Made by a program: the position numbers and the translations under genes
Shown: positions 22,691-32,814 of the stretch, piece after piece
How positions within the stretch are numbered: position 1 is the stretch's first letter
Layout: each line of letters opens with the position of its first letter
Source: Clostridia bacterium
Lineage (GTDB): Bacteria; Bacillota; Clostridia; TANB77; CAG-508
NCBI GenBank assembly: GCA_017937285.1
Contig: JAGBDU010000045.1
Span: 1-32,814 of the forward strand
Direction of reading: 5' to 3'
DNA length: 32,814 nt
Notes under the pieces: generated by a model
The model's database searches: none
Told to the model about the DNA's origin: nothing
What the model saw: the letters and a program-made list of their open reading frames with translations, nothing else

Positions 22691-23983
22691 TTAAAGAGTG
22701 TCCCTTTTTCCCAATTTTGGGAAATTAGAACCGTCCCATTTTCCCATTTGAGAAATAGCTCTCATTACTCCTATTTTTCCATATTCATATGTTAATCCAC
22801 CTTGCATGAAAGCTATATATGGTGGTCTTATTGGTGCATCACAAGAAAGTTCGATTGATGAACCTTGTGTAAATGCTCCTGCGGCCATAATAACTTGATC
22901 TGTATATCCAGGCATATCCCATGGCTCTGGTATAGAATTAGAATCTATTGGTGAACCCATTTGAATTCCTTGGCAATATTTTATTAATTTTTCCTTATCT
23001 CCAAATTCTATAGTTTGTACAATATCTGATCTTTTTTCATCAAATCTTGGTACTGCTTTATACCCTAGCTCTTCTAACATTTTACTTGCATAAATTGCTG
23101 TTTTTAAACTACTTGCTACAACACTTGGTGCCATAAACAAACCTTGTAATATATATTTGTTTATTCCCATTGTTGGACCAACTTCTTTTCCGAGCCCTGG
23201 TGCTGTTAATCTTTCTGCGGCAAGCTCTACTAATTCTTTTTTACCTGCTATATATGCTCCATTTGGTGCAATACCTCCACCTAAATTTTTAATTAAAGAT
23301 CCTACTATTACATTTGCACCAATCGCTAATGGCTCAACTTTATCTACAAATTCTCCATAACAATTATCTACCATTATTATTACATCTTTATTAACTGATC
23401 TAATTAGTTTTATAACTTTTTCCATTTTATCTAATGTTATGCTCTTTCTTAATGCATAACCTCTTGATCTTTGTATTTCTATTAATTTGATATCATTTTT
23501 ACTTGCTCTTTCTAATATTTTATCATAATCAAAATCATCTTCTATTAAATCAATCTGCTCATATTTAACACCATAAGATTTTAAAGAACTCTTATTTTCA
23601 ACTATTCCAATTACTTCATCTAAGGTGTCATATGGTTTTCCACATATACTAAGCATTGTATCATTTGGTCTTAAAAAAGCAAATAATGCTACAGTTAAAG
23701 CATGTGTTCCAGATATAAATTGCCCTCTTACTAAACTATCTTCTGCTCCTAAAACTTCAGCAAATACTTTTTCTATTGTATCTCTTCCAACATCTCCATA
23801 TCCATATCCTGTTGTACTTCCAAAATGCATATCAGATATATTGTATTTGTTAAAAGCTTTTAATACTTTTAGTGTATTCAATTCACAATTCTTTTCTACT
23901 TCTTGAAATATTGGAGATATCTCTTTTGTTATTTTTTCTGATAAATTTAATACTTCTTCTTTAATTCCAAATTCTTTATACAT
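22691..23983 (-). CDS. Aluminium-resistance/methionine gamma-lyase-like PLP enzyme
   Basis: About 430 residues of the 'aluminium resistance' family (YnbB-like), fold-type I PLP enzymes related to cystathionine/methionine lyases. Visible motifs are HFGSTTGYGYGDVGRDTIEK, GQFISGTHALTVALFAFLRP, the cofactor aspartate in VIIMVDNCYGEFVD, and the probable PLP lysine in VGSLIKNLGGGIAPNG. The true substrate is not settled. The preferred start is the ATG at 23981-23983 (8 bp after AAAGGG); the frame's first ATG at 23987-23989 is only two bases from it. Unusually, the last 17 residues (GKWDGSNFPKLGKRDTL) are encoded by a dispersed intergenic repeat that also occurs at 29995-30047. Confidence 0.9.
   Translation of the reverse strand: MYKEFGIKEEVLNLSEKITKEISPIFQEVEKNCELNTLKVLKAFNKYNISDMHFGSTTGYGYGDVGRDTIEKVFAEVLGAEDSLVRGQFISGTHALTVALFAFLRPNDTMLSICGKPYDTLDEVIGIVENKSSLKSYGVKYEQIDLIEDDFDYDKILERASKNDIKLIEIQRSRGYALRKSITLDKMEKVIKLIRSVNKDVIIMVDNCYGEFVDKVEPLAIGANVIVGSLIKNLGGGIAPNGAYIAGKKELVELAAERLTAPGLGKEVGPTMGINKYILQGLFMAPSVVASSLKTAIYASKMLEELGYKAVPRFDEKRSDIVQTIEFGDKEKLIKYCQGIQMGSPIDSNSIPEPWDMPGYTDQVIMAAGAFTQGSSIELSCDAPIRPPYIAFMQGGLTYEYGKIGVMRAISQMGKWDGSNFPKLGKRDTL
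22699..22750. repeat. Dispersed CCCAATTTTGGG/CCGTCCC repeat, copy 1
   Basis: TGTCCCTTTTTCCCAATTTT, then GGGAAATTAGAACCGTCCC and TTTTCCCATT, matches 29995-30047 almost throughout. CCCAATTTTGGG is palindromic. It overlaps the last codons of the PLP-enzyme gene. Confidence 0.85.
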
Positions 23984-24010
23984 GTCCATATCCCTTTCTA
24001 TATAATTTGC

Positions 24011-25744
24011 TTATTCGTTTGTATAGTATGGTTCACCATATCCTAAATCTACTTTATAATATTCTTTTATAAAGCTTGGTTCCATAACTTGATTAATCTC
24101 GTAGGTTGGCTCTTTTACAATAGTTCCGTCTTGATTGATTACTCCCCATTTTCCATTACTTTTAATTCCTGCAAAACCATAATTATTAAACTCTGTTACC
24201 ATTTCATATTTTGGAGCTACTATAGTATTACCTTCTTTATCTTTGAAACCCCATTTTGATTTTTCTTTAAATGCAAATAACTTACTGTTCGTAAATATAC
24301 TAGTGTTTTCTATTTTATTTCCATTTCTATCTAAATATTGTATATCATTTTCTGATTGTATTTTTAAATAATTGTCATTCATATATATATTTACACTTTT
24401 TGCTTTAATTACAGAATCTAACTTACTATTTAATATTTCTGTATTATTGTTATCATCTAATAGTTGAATTATGTTGTATCCATCAACCATTTGTATTACA
24501 TTGTATTTAAAGTCGCAAATTACATTTCCTTCGTCATCTATAATGCCACTTTTATTATCCTTTGTTGAACAAAAGTAGTTATCAAATAAATATTGAATAT
24601 ATGTATAACCATTACTTATTACAAGTCCTTTTTCATTATTTTCAATTTTATATTCATCTTTTGATGTAGATACAATTTCATATTTATTATCATTAAAACT
24701 TTGTTTACTTATATATTCTGAATTTTCTTCTTTTACACCATTAGTATCATATATATCAACATCACTTGATTTTTGTGCATTTATATAATTACCTGCAAAA
24801 AATATATTATCATATTCTATTGGAACTATTGTTGTTCCATCAAATTTAGATACCCCTTGCTTTGAACTTTTTTGTAATGTTAATAAATCATTAGTGGAAT
24901 TATATAAAATATCTTCATATTCATTTTTTATTATATTTTTCTTATTTTCATATACTCCTGCTTTACCATCTTTAAAAGCAACTAAGTAAACATTATCATC
25001 ATCTATTTTATCTGTAATCCTGTATATTTCATTAAATTCATTTTTTAATATTTGTTTTCTATTGTAATTTATATAACCATATCTCATTCCGTTATCTGAC
25101 TTTGTTCCAACAATATATCCTGATTTATTATATCTTGAATCTTTGGTGTAATAACCATCACATAAAATTTCGTCATATTTTTCTTTTATAATTGAAACTC
25201 CATTTATATTAATTATTCCAAATTTACCTTTTCTTTTTACTAGTAATAAACCTTCTTTATATTCAAATCCTTCTATTGAATCATAAATAGCTTCTGTTAT
25301 TTTATTACCATTAAAATCTATTAAACCATACTTATTTTCAGATTTATATTTTAATACACTTTTTTCATAATTACCATTATCTTCTACATTATTTAATTTA
25401 ATTGCTTCGACTATATAATATTGATACAATATTTGATTTTTAGATTCGTCAAAAACTTGTATATTATATTCCTTTGTTTCTGTGTTATAATTACTTTTGC
25501 ATATAAAAATTGGTTTAGATGGATTTGGTACTTCGATAACATCATAAATTGGATCTATTATTATATCACCATTTTTGCTTATTACACCATATTTATTATT
25601 TTGCATTAATAAAAAATAATTTTCTTCACCAACTTGCTCTAAAGTGTAATTTAATTTTTCTTTATATTTATTATATTTTATAATTGAAATAATTCCTATA
25701 ATAAATATTATAATACTTAAACAAATAAAAATTTTTTTCTTCAT
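24011..25744 (-). CDS. Membrane-anchored WG-repeat protein
   Basis: A 577-residue protein with one N-terminal span (KIFICLSIIIFIIGIISII, about 4-23) and the rest presumably outside the cell. About nine WG-type repeats can be counted, for example YGVISKNGDIIIDPIYD, YGLIDFNGNKITEAIYD, FGIININGVSIIKEKYDEIL, SGIIDDEGNVICDFKYNV, WGFKDKEGNTIVAPKYEM and WGVINQDGTIVKEPTYE. WG repeats form beta-rich, often ligand- or partner-binding, scaffolds of unknown specific role. There is no lipobox cysteine, so it is held by its uncleaved span. It starts at an ATG behind AAAGGAATT and runs toward the PLP-enzyme gene with a 27-bp gap. Confidence 0.88.
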   Translation of the reverse strand: MKKKIFICLSIIIFIIGIISIIKYNKYKEKLNYTLEQVGEENYFLLMQNNKYGVISKNGDIIIDPIYDVIEVPNPSKPIFICKSNYNTETKEYNIQVFDESKNQILYQYYIVEAIKLNNVEDNGNYEKSVLKYKSENKYGLIDFNGNKITEAIYDSIEGFEYKEGLLLVKRKGKFGIININGVSIIKEKYDEILCDGYYTKDSRYNKSGYIVGTKSDNGMRYGYINYNRKQILKNEFNEIYRITDKIDDDNVYLVAFKDGKAGVYENKKNIIKNEYEDILYNSTNDLLTLQKSSKQGVSKFDGTTIVPIEYDNIFFAGNYINAQKSSDVDIYDTNGVKEENSEYISKQSFNDNKYEIVSTSKDEYKIENNEKGLVISNGYTYIQYLFDNYFCSTKDNKSGIIDDEGNVICDFKYNVIQMVDGYNIIQLLDDNNNTEILNSKLDSVIKAKSVNIYMNDNYLKIQSENDIQYLDRNGNKIENTSIFTNSKLFAFKEKSKWGFKDKEGNTIVAPKYEMVTEFNNYGFAGIKSNGKWGVINQDGTIVKEPTYEINQVMEPSFIKEYYKVDLGYGEPYYTNE

Positions 25745-25834
25745 ACGTTCTAATTCCTTTTATTTATAAAATTTGTGGAATTTATTAAATTTTCACGTTT
25801 AGATTATATATTTTCTAAAGTAATATGTCAAGTT

Positions 25835-25890
25835 GGGGACGGAGATTTCGGGGACGGAGATTTTCGGGGACGGAGAAAATCTCCGTCCCC
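25835..25890. repeat. GGGGACGGAGA repeat with palindromic last unit
   Basis: Two direct units of GGGGACGGAGATTT(T)C (25835-25865) are followed by a unit fused to its own complement: GGGGACGGAGA, AA, TCTCCGTCCCC within 25866-25890. The palindrome begins two bases beyond the histidine-kinase stop codon and may serve as that operon's terminator. The same unit forms the array at 625-687. Confidence 0.88.
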
Positions 25891-25892
25891 AA

Positions 25893-27389
25893 TTACATTT
25901 CTAATTCAAAATAAAATTCAACTCCATCAACTCTATTCTGAACACCAAACTTATTACTGTAATTACTCATTATAGCTTTTACCAAAGATAAACCTATTCC
26001 TGTTCCACCATTTTCTCTGTTCCTTGATGAATCTAATTTGTAAAATCTTCCCCAAATATTTTTCATTTCCTCTTCAGAGAAGTTCTTTCCTGTATTAAAT
26101 ACAGATATTCGAGCCATACCATTTACTTCTTCTATTACTTCTATTCTAATTTCTCTTTTTCCATTTACTTCTTCCGAATATTTTATTGCATTTGTTATAT
26201 AATTTGTAACCACTTGCTCTATATAAAAATCATCTGCATACACATAAATTGGTGTTTCATTTTTTAATATAGTATTTATATTTTGCTCTTTTATCATAAC
26301 ATCACAATTTCGCAAAACTTCTTTTATTAATGAAACTATATCAAATTTTGTATTATTAAATTCTCTTTTTCCATATTCTATTTTCATAAGCTCTAATAAT
26401 TGTTTTACTAATTTATCCATTTTATCAGCTTCATCTAAAATTACTTCTGCATAAAACTTTCTTGATTCATCATCATCATTTACATTTTCAACCAAACCTT
26501 CTGCATATCCCTGTATAAGAGCTATTGGCGTTTTTAGCTCATGTGATACATCAGAAATAAATTGCGTTCTCATTTCATCAATCTTTGATTTTTGTTTTAT
26601 ATCTCTTTCCAATTCATCATTATTTTTCTTTAACTCATTAATGGTTTCTTCTAACTTATCAGACATTATATTAATACTTCTACCTAATTCATCTATTTCA
26701 TCATCAGATTCACTTGGTATATATTTTTTAGAAAAATCTAATTTTGACATTTGCTTAGCTATATTATTTAGCTCTAAAATTGGATTAGAAAATCGCTTTG
26801 ATACTATTGATGCGATAACTCCAGAAATTATTACAGAAATGGCTCCTACCATTATCAAAATATTATTACTAATTCTTAAACTTTCTTTTATAGCAGAAAT
26901 TGGTGTTCTTATGTATAAGTCACTTTCGTTATCTAATTTTGCCATTAAAACTATATAATTTCTATTACTAACTGTATCTTTTGCAGTTTTTATTATTACA
27001 TTTTTTGAATTGTATAAAGTTTCTCCCCATTTGCCATTTTCATTAAATTCTACAATTGTTTTTAGTCGATCTATTGAATCTATTCTCGTTTTATCATTTG
27101 TTATTATAATATTTTTTTGTTGATTATTTATAAGTATATCTAAATTATTTTTTGAAGATTCATACTTAATAAATTCTTCGATTTCTTTTTCTGATACCAA
27201 CTCATTATATTTTTCATTTATTTGTTCAAAAAGATCTTTTACAACTTCTTTTTTATTGTATATATAAAATGTTTCTAATACTAAATTATTTATTATTACA
27301 AGAAATAATATTGTTAATACAATTACTATGCATAGTGAGGTAAACAGTTTTATTCTTATAGATTTAGATTTTTGTAGTTTTTTACTCAT
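25893..27389 (-). CDS. Two-component sensor histidine kinase
   Basis: About 498 residues. The ATG at 27387-27389 is chosen because it overlaps the regulator's stop (ATGAGTAA) and has GAAGGAA before it; the frame is open to a TTG at 27407. Layout: first span (LFTSLCIVIVLTILFLVIINNLVL), an extracytoplasmic sensor region of about 135 residues, a second span (ILIMVGAISVIISGVIASIV), a HAMP domain, and a dimerisation domain with the phosphorylated His in SDVSHELKTPIALIQGYAEG. The ATPase domain has the N box YITNAIKYSEE, VFNTGKNFSEEE and the G boxes GGTGIGLSLVKAI. All catalytic elements look intact. It should phosphorylate the overlapping upstream regulator; the signal is unknown. Confidence 0.95.
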   Translation of the reverse strand: MSKKLQKSKSIRIKLFTSLCIVIVLTILFLVIINNLVLETFYIYNKKEVVKDLFEQINEKYNELVSEKEIEEFIKYESSKNNLDILINNQQKNIIITNDKTRIDSIDRLKTIVEFNENGKWGETLYNSKNVIIKTAKDTVSNRNYIVLMAKLDNESDLYIRTPISAIKESLRISNNILIMVGAISVIISGVIASIVSKRFSNPILELNNIAKQMSKLDFSKKYIPSESDDEIDELGRSINIMSDKLEETINELKKNNDELERDIKQKSKIDEMRTQFISDVSHELKTPIALIQGYAEGLVENVNDDDESRKFYAEVILDEADKMDKLVKQLLELMKIEYGKREFNNTKFDIVSLIKEVLRNCDVMIKEQNINTILKNETPIYVYADDFYIEQVVTNYITNAIKYSEEVNGKREIRIEVIEEVNGMARISVFNTGKNFSEEEMKNIWGRFYKLDSSRNRENGGTGIGLSLVKAIMSNYSNKFGVQNRVDGVEFYFELEM

Positions 27390-28071
27390 TTTTTCCTTCA
27401 ACTTCAAATTTATAACCTACCCCTCTCATTGTATGAATATATTTACCTTTTTTACCAAGTTTGTGTCTTATTTTTTTTATATGACTATCTATAGTTCTTG
27501 AATCACCATAATAATCATAATTCCAAACATTATTTAAAATTTTATCTCTAGATAAAGCTATTCCGCTATTATCTACTAAATATTTTAATAATTCATATTC
27601 TCTAAGACTTAAATCTATCTTTTTTGAATCTACTTCTACAGTTCTACCTTCTGGGTTTATTACTATTCCACCATAATCTTTAACTTCTTTTTCTTTTACT
27701 TGTAGTCTTTTTAAAATTGCCTCTACCCTAGCAACTAATATTTTAGGACTAAATGGTTTAGATATATATTCATCAACTCCAAGCTCAAACCCAAATAATT
27801 CATCTTGCTCTTCACCTCTTGCCGTTAACATTATTATTGGTACATCTGATATTTGCCTTATTTGCCTTAATACTGACCAGCCATCTAATTTAGGCATCAT
27901 AACATCTAATAATATAAGATTTATATTATTTTCTTGCTCTCCAAATATTTTTAATGCTTCTTCTCCATCTGCTGCTTCTAAAATTTGATATCCTTTTACT
28001 TTTAAAAAGTCTTTAATTAATTTTCTCATTCTTGATTCGTCATCTACTATAAGAACCGTTATATCTGCCAT
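27382..28071 (-). CDS. OmpR/PhoB-family response regulator
   Basis: A 229-residue regulator. The receiver has Asp10-Asp11 (LIVDDESRMRKLI), the phosphoacceptor Asp56 in LILLDVMMPKLDGWS, the MLTARG threonine, and the lysine in YISKPFSPK. The C-terminal winged helix (about 130-229) contains LSLREYELLKYLVDNSG, SRTIDSHIKKIRHKLG and the final GVGYKFE. It overlaps the kinase gene by 8 bp. AAGGA lies about 9 bp before the ATG. An imperfect inverted repeat 71-95 bp upstream (28142-28166) could be an operator. Confidence 0.95.
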   Translation of the reverse strand: MADITVLIVDDESRMRKLIKDFLKVKGYQILEAADGEEALKIFGEQENNINLILLDVMMPKLDGWSVLRQIRQISDVPIIMLTARGEEQDELFGFELGVDEYISKPFSPKILVARVEAILKRLQVKEKEVKDYGGIVINPEGRTVEVDSKKIDLSLREYELLKYLVDNSGIALSRDKILNNVWNYDYYGDSRTIDSHIKKIRHKLGKKGKYIHTMRGVGYKFEVEGKNE

Positions 28072-28141
28072 AATTTCACATTCCTTTTATAATATATTTA
28101 AGTTTTTAATTAGGATTTACCTATAAACCTTTAAATCAAAG

Positions 28142-28166
28142 TACTAGTTAATAATTTTAACCAGTA
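28142..28166. promoter_or_regulatory. Imperfect inverted repeat upstream of the response regulator
   Basis: TACTAGTTAA and TTAACCAGTA are complementary at nine of ten positions around a 5-bp spacer. The spacing and dyad symmetry would suit a dimeric regulator, but the site is AT-rich and unproven. Confidence 0.3.
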
Positions 28167-28226
28167 GAATAGTTGATGTATATTATATATTATAGTGTAT
28201 AATTATGTCTATATTGTGAATAAAAT

Positions 28227-28264
28227 AAAAAATCTCTAGTTCGGTTACGCTCTAGAGATTTTTT
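28227..28264 (-). terminator. Terminator of groES-groEL
   Basis: AAAAAATCTCTAG (28227-28239) and CTAGAGATTTTTT (28252-28264) form a perfect 13-bp stem with a 12-nt loop, followed by T-rich DNA on the minus strand. It lies 5 bp past the groEL stop. Confidence 0.9.
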
Positions 28265-28268
28265 TATT

Positions 28269-29906
<1,638 letters not shown>

Positions 29907-29994
29907 TTATAAACTCCTTCCAACTTGCCCAAATAGAACGAGTATTTTGGGCTATCTTTTTATAAAATAATTGTTGTTTTTTTGTTTTAAGATC

Positions 29995-30046
29995 TGTCCC
30001 TTTTTCCCAATATTGGGAAAAGAGAACCGTCCCAATTTCCCATTTT

Positions 30047-30047
<1 letters not shown>
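29995..30047. repeat. Dispersed CCCAATATTGGG/CCGTCCC repeat, copy 2
   Basis: TGTCCCTTTTTCCCAATATT, then GGGAAAAGAGAACCGTCCC and AATTTCCCATTTTTT, matches copy 1 (22699-22750). It lies between groES and groEL, starting at the groES stop codon. CCCAATATTGGG can form a small hairpin in the groESL transcript. Confidence 0.85.
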
Positions 30048-30355
<308 letters not shown>

Positions 30356-30400
30356 CTATTAATATATTTGGCTTGTATTAATAATATGTATAAAAAATTA

Positions 30401-30427
30401 TTAGCAGTCTATTTATTAGACTGCTAA
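30401..30427 (-). promoter_or_regulatory. Variant CIRCE operator (HrcA site) of groESL
   Basis: TTAGCAGTC (30401-30409), a 9-bp spacer, and GACTGCTAA (30419-30427) match the CIRCE consensus TTAGCACTC-N9-GAGTGCTAA except for one paired change. The symmetry extends outward to 15-bp arms. It overlaps the expected transcription start of groES, the usual place for HrcA repression. Confidence 0.85.
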
Positions 30428-30428
30428 T

Positions 30429-30457
30429 AATTTATACCCATTATTTTCAAATGTCAA
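30429..30457 (-). promoter_or_regulatory. Sigma-A promoter of groES-groEL
   Basis: On the minus strand TTGACA (30452-30457) is followed 17 bp later by TAAATT (30429-30434), or 15 bp later by TATAAA (30431-30436). The CIRCE-like site follows at once. Confidence 0.7.
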
Positions 30458-30509
30458 TATATATTTTTAAAATTCACATAGTTTTCACAAAAATTACAAA
30501 TATGAATCG

Positions 30510-30544
30510 AAAGGGCACACACATTTTATATGTGTATGCCCTTT
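30510..30544 (-). terminator. Hairpin after the 103-codon gene
   Basis: The arms 30510-30524 and 30530-30544 (AAAGGGCA and complement) form a 15-bp stem that, as minus-strand RNA, has a single G-U pair. It lies 3 bp past the stop codon. There is no strong T-run. Confidence 0.55.
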
Positions 30545-30547
30545 ACA

Positions 30548-30859
30548 TTACTTGTACTTTCTTGCTAAAACTACAAGCCAGCATGTTTTGGATTTGTTTT
30601 CAAGAAAATGTCTTCCTTTTATACAAAATTCAGATGTATTATTATCCAAATCAGTATATTCTTCGGAATCCTCGTAATGGGAATGATTTTTAATTTTTCC
30701 CATAGGAGATACCCATAATAGGGCAATTTCATTCTTGAAATCAGAATATAGTGGTTCTTTATATACTTCCCCACGTTCAACCAATGAGCTTTTAAGTGGC
30801 TCTAACTTTTCAATTCTTTCGGCGACAAAATTAGGTGTTCTCCGACCTTCGGCTATCAT
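30548..30859 (-). CDS. Unrecognised 103-residue protein
   Basis: A 103-residue soluble protein (starts MIAEGRRTPNFVAERIEKLE, ends CWLVVLARKYK) with no signal peptide or span. I do not recognise the family. A central segment IALLWVSPMGKIKNHSHYED, with spaced histidines and many acidic residues after it, faintly recalls a cupin-like metal site, but this is only an impression. GAAAGGGG lies 7 bp before the ATG, and a hairpin follows. Its codon use (GCC, GGG, CGT, TCC) is less AT-biased than its neighbours, suggesting later arrival. It starts 36 bp after the pyrG stop and may be read from the pyrG transcript. Confidence 0.6.
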   Translation of the reverse strand: MIAEGRRTPNFVAERIEKLEPLKSSLVERGEVYKEPLYSDFKNEIALLWVSPMGKIKNHSHYEDSEEYTDLDNNTSEFCIKGRHFLENKSKTCWLVVLARKYK

Positions 30860-30895
30860 ATAAACAGCCCCTTTCTTTTATTTTGGATTTATCCA

Positions 30896-32593
<1,698 letters not shown>

Positions 32594-32605
32594 AACTATG
32601 GTCAT

Positions 32606-32634
32606 ATTTTATCATTAGGTTTTGTTTTATACAA
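32606..32634 (-). promoter_or_regulatory. Predicted pyrG promoter
   Basis: On the minus strand TTGTAT (32629-32634) and TAAAAT (32606-32611) are 17 bp apart. Transcription would begin just before the leader hairpin. Confidence 0.5.
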
Positions 32635-32672
32635 GTGTTTTTTTATTTTTTTATTTGCTATGTGTTACCATT

Positions 32673-32814
32673 GTTACAGTTCAGTAAGTCGTTAAATTTT
32701 CTATTGTAGAGGAGTTCAAAGGAATATAAATATAAAAAATTATTTAGTGTGAATGGTGACTGGAATAGCAATAGAACTTCTTAGGTATACAGGATATGGA
32801 GGAGCCCTTGTGTG
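32673..32814. mobile_element. Start of another MITE-like copy, cut by the window edge
   Basis: GTTACAGTTCAG (32673-32684) is identical to the outer end of the 6151-6509 element. GTTCAAAGGAATATAAATAT (32714-32733) is identical to its inner end core, and GTGACTGGAATA recurs at the matching interior position. The spacing between the blocks is longer here. The right end lies beyond the window, so boundaries and target duplication cannot be judged. No gene is seen in this stretch. Confidence 0.65.

Noticed and set aside
28168..28227. TATAAT-like sequences upstream of the response regulator
   Set aside because: Several TA-rich matches but none with a good -35 box at proper spacing, so no promoter is called.

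Overview
The window is AT-rich DNA from a spore-forming member of the Clostridia. Spo0A, YabG and YtxC are sporulation markers. Veg beside YabG, the IreB-RuvX-DUF1292 trio, a TIGR04086 membrane protein beside SecD/SecF-like genes, and HrcA-type control of groESL all point to a low-GC Firmicute. I see no rRNA, tRNA, CRISPR array, phage gene or transposase. Almost everything is on the minus strand. The plus-strand exceptions are rluA-like and ytxC (6.6-8.4 kb) and an unrecognised 41-codon gene at 2.4 kb.

Layout, left to right. 1-458: 5' part of a TasA/CalY-like surface protein. 459-955: gap with a G-rich tandem repeat and a MITE-end-like sequence. 956-2205: veg and a frameshifted yabG. 2354-2580: a self-contained small-protein gene with promoter and terminator. 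2580-6050: dnaE. 6051-6608: gap holding a 359-bp MITE-like element with long inverted ends and a flush 7-bp target duplication. 6609-8418: RluA-type pseudouridine synthase (apparently leaderless) and ytxC. 8553-8879: a small rhodanese. 8993-12397: TIGR04086 protein, HD hydrolase and a degenerate SecD/SecF pair. 12550-19504: one tightly packed seven-gene unit. It starts with a signal-peptide/two-TM protein and two paralogous receiver-like proteins. The second of these is a giant TadZ/CpaE-like protein with AT-hooks, acidic repeats and a MinD-like domain. A GAF plus dead-GGDEF membrane protein, ireB, ruvX and a DUF1292 gene follow. 19738-25744: spo0A, yigZ, an HI0933-type flavoprotein, a PLP enzyme of the aluminium-resistance family and a WG-repeat protein. 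25893-28071: an OmpR/histidine-kinase pair. 28269-30328: groES-groEL behind a variant CIRCE operator. 30548-32503: pyrG behind a leader hairpin, then an orphan 103-codon gene. 32519-32814: gap with the start of another MITE-like copy.

The strongest candidate for an undescribed system is the 13.6-19.5 kb block. A duplicated pseudo-receiver module is attached in one copy to a Lys-rich/AT-hook/acidic-repeat polymer and a Walker-deviant MinD-like ATPase. It sits with a membrane-anchored dead-GGDEF protein and is apparently co-transcribed with ireB-ruvX. Other points of interest are the degenerate SecDF, the yabG frameshift, the MITE family, two short intergenic repeat families (one supplying the C-terminus of a protein), tandem Spo0A boxes upstream of spo0A, and the small membrane-protein gene. 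All identifications were made by eye from sequence and motifs; no database search was run.
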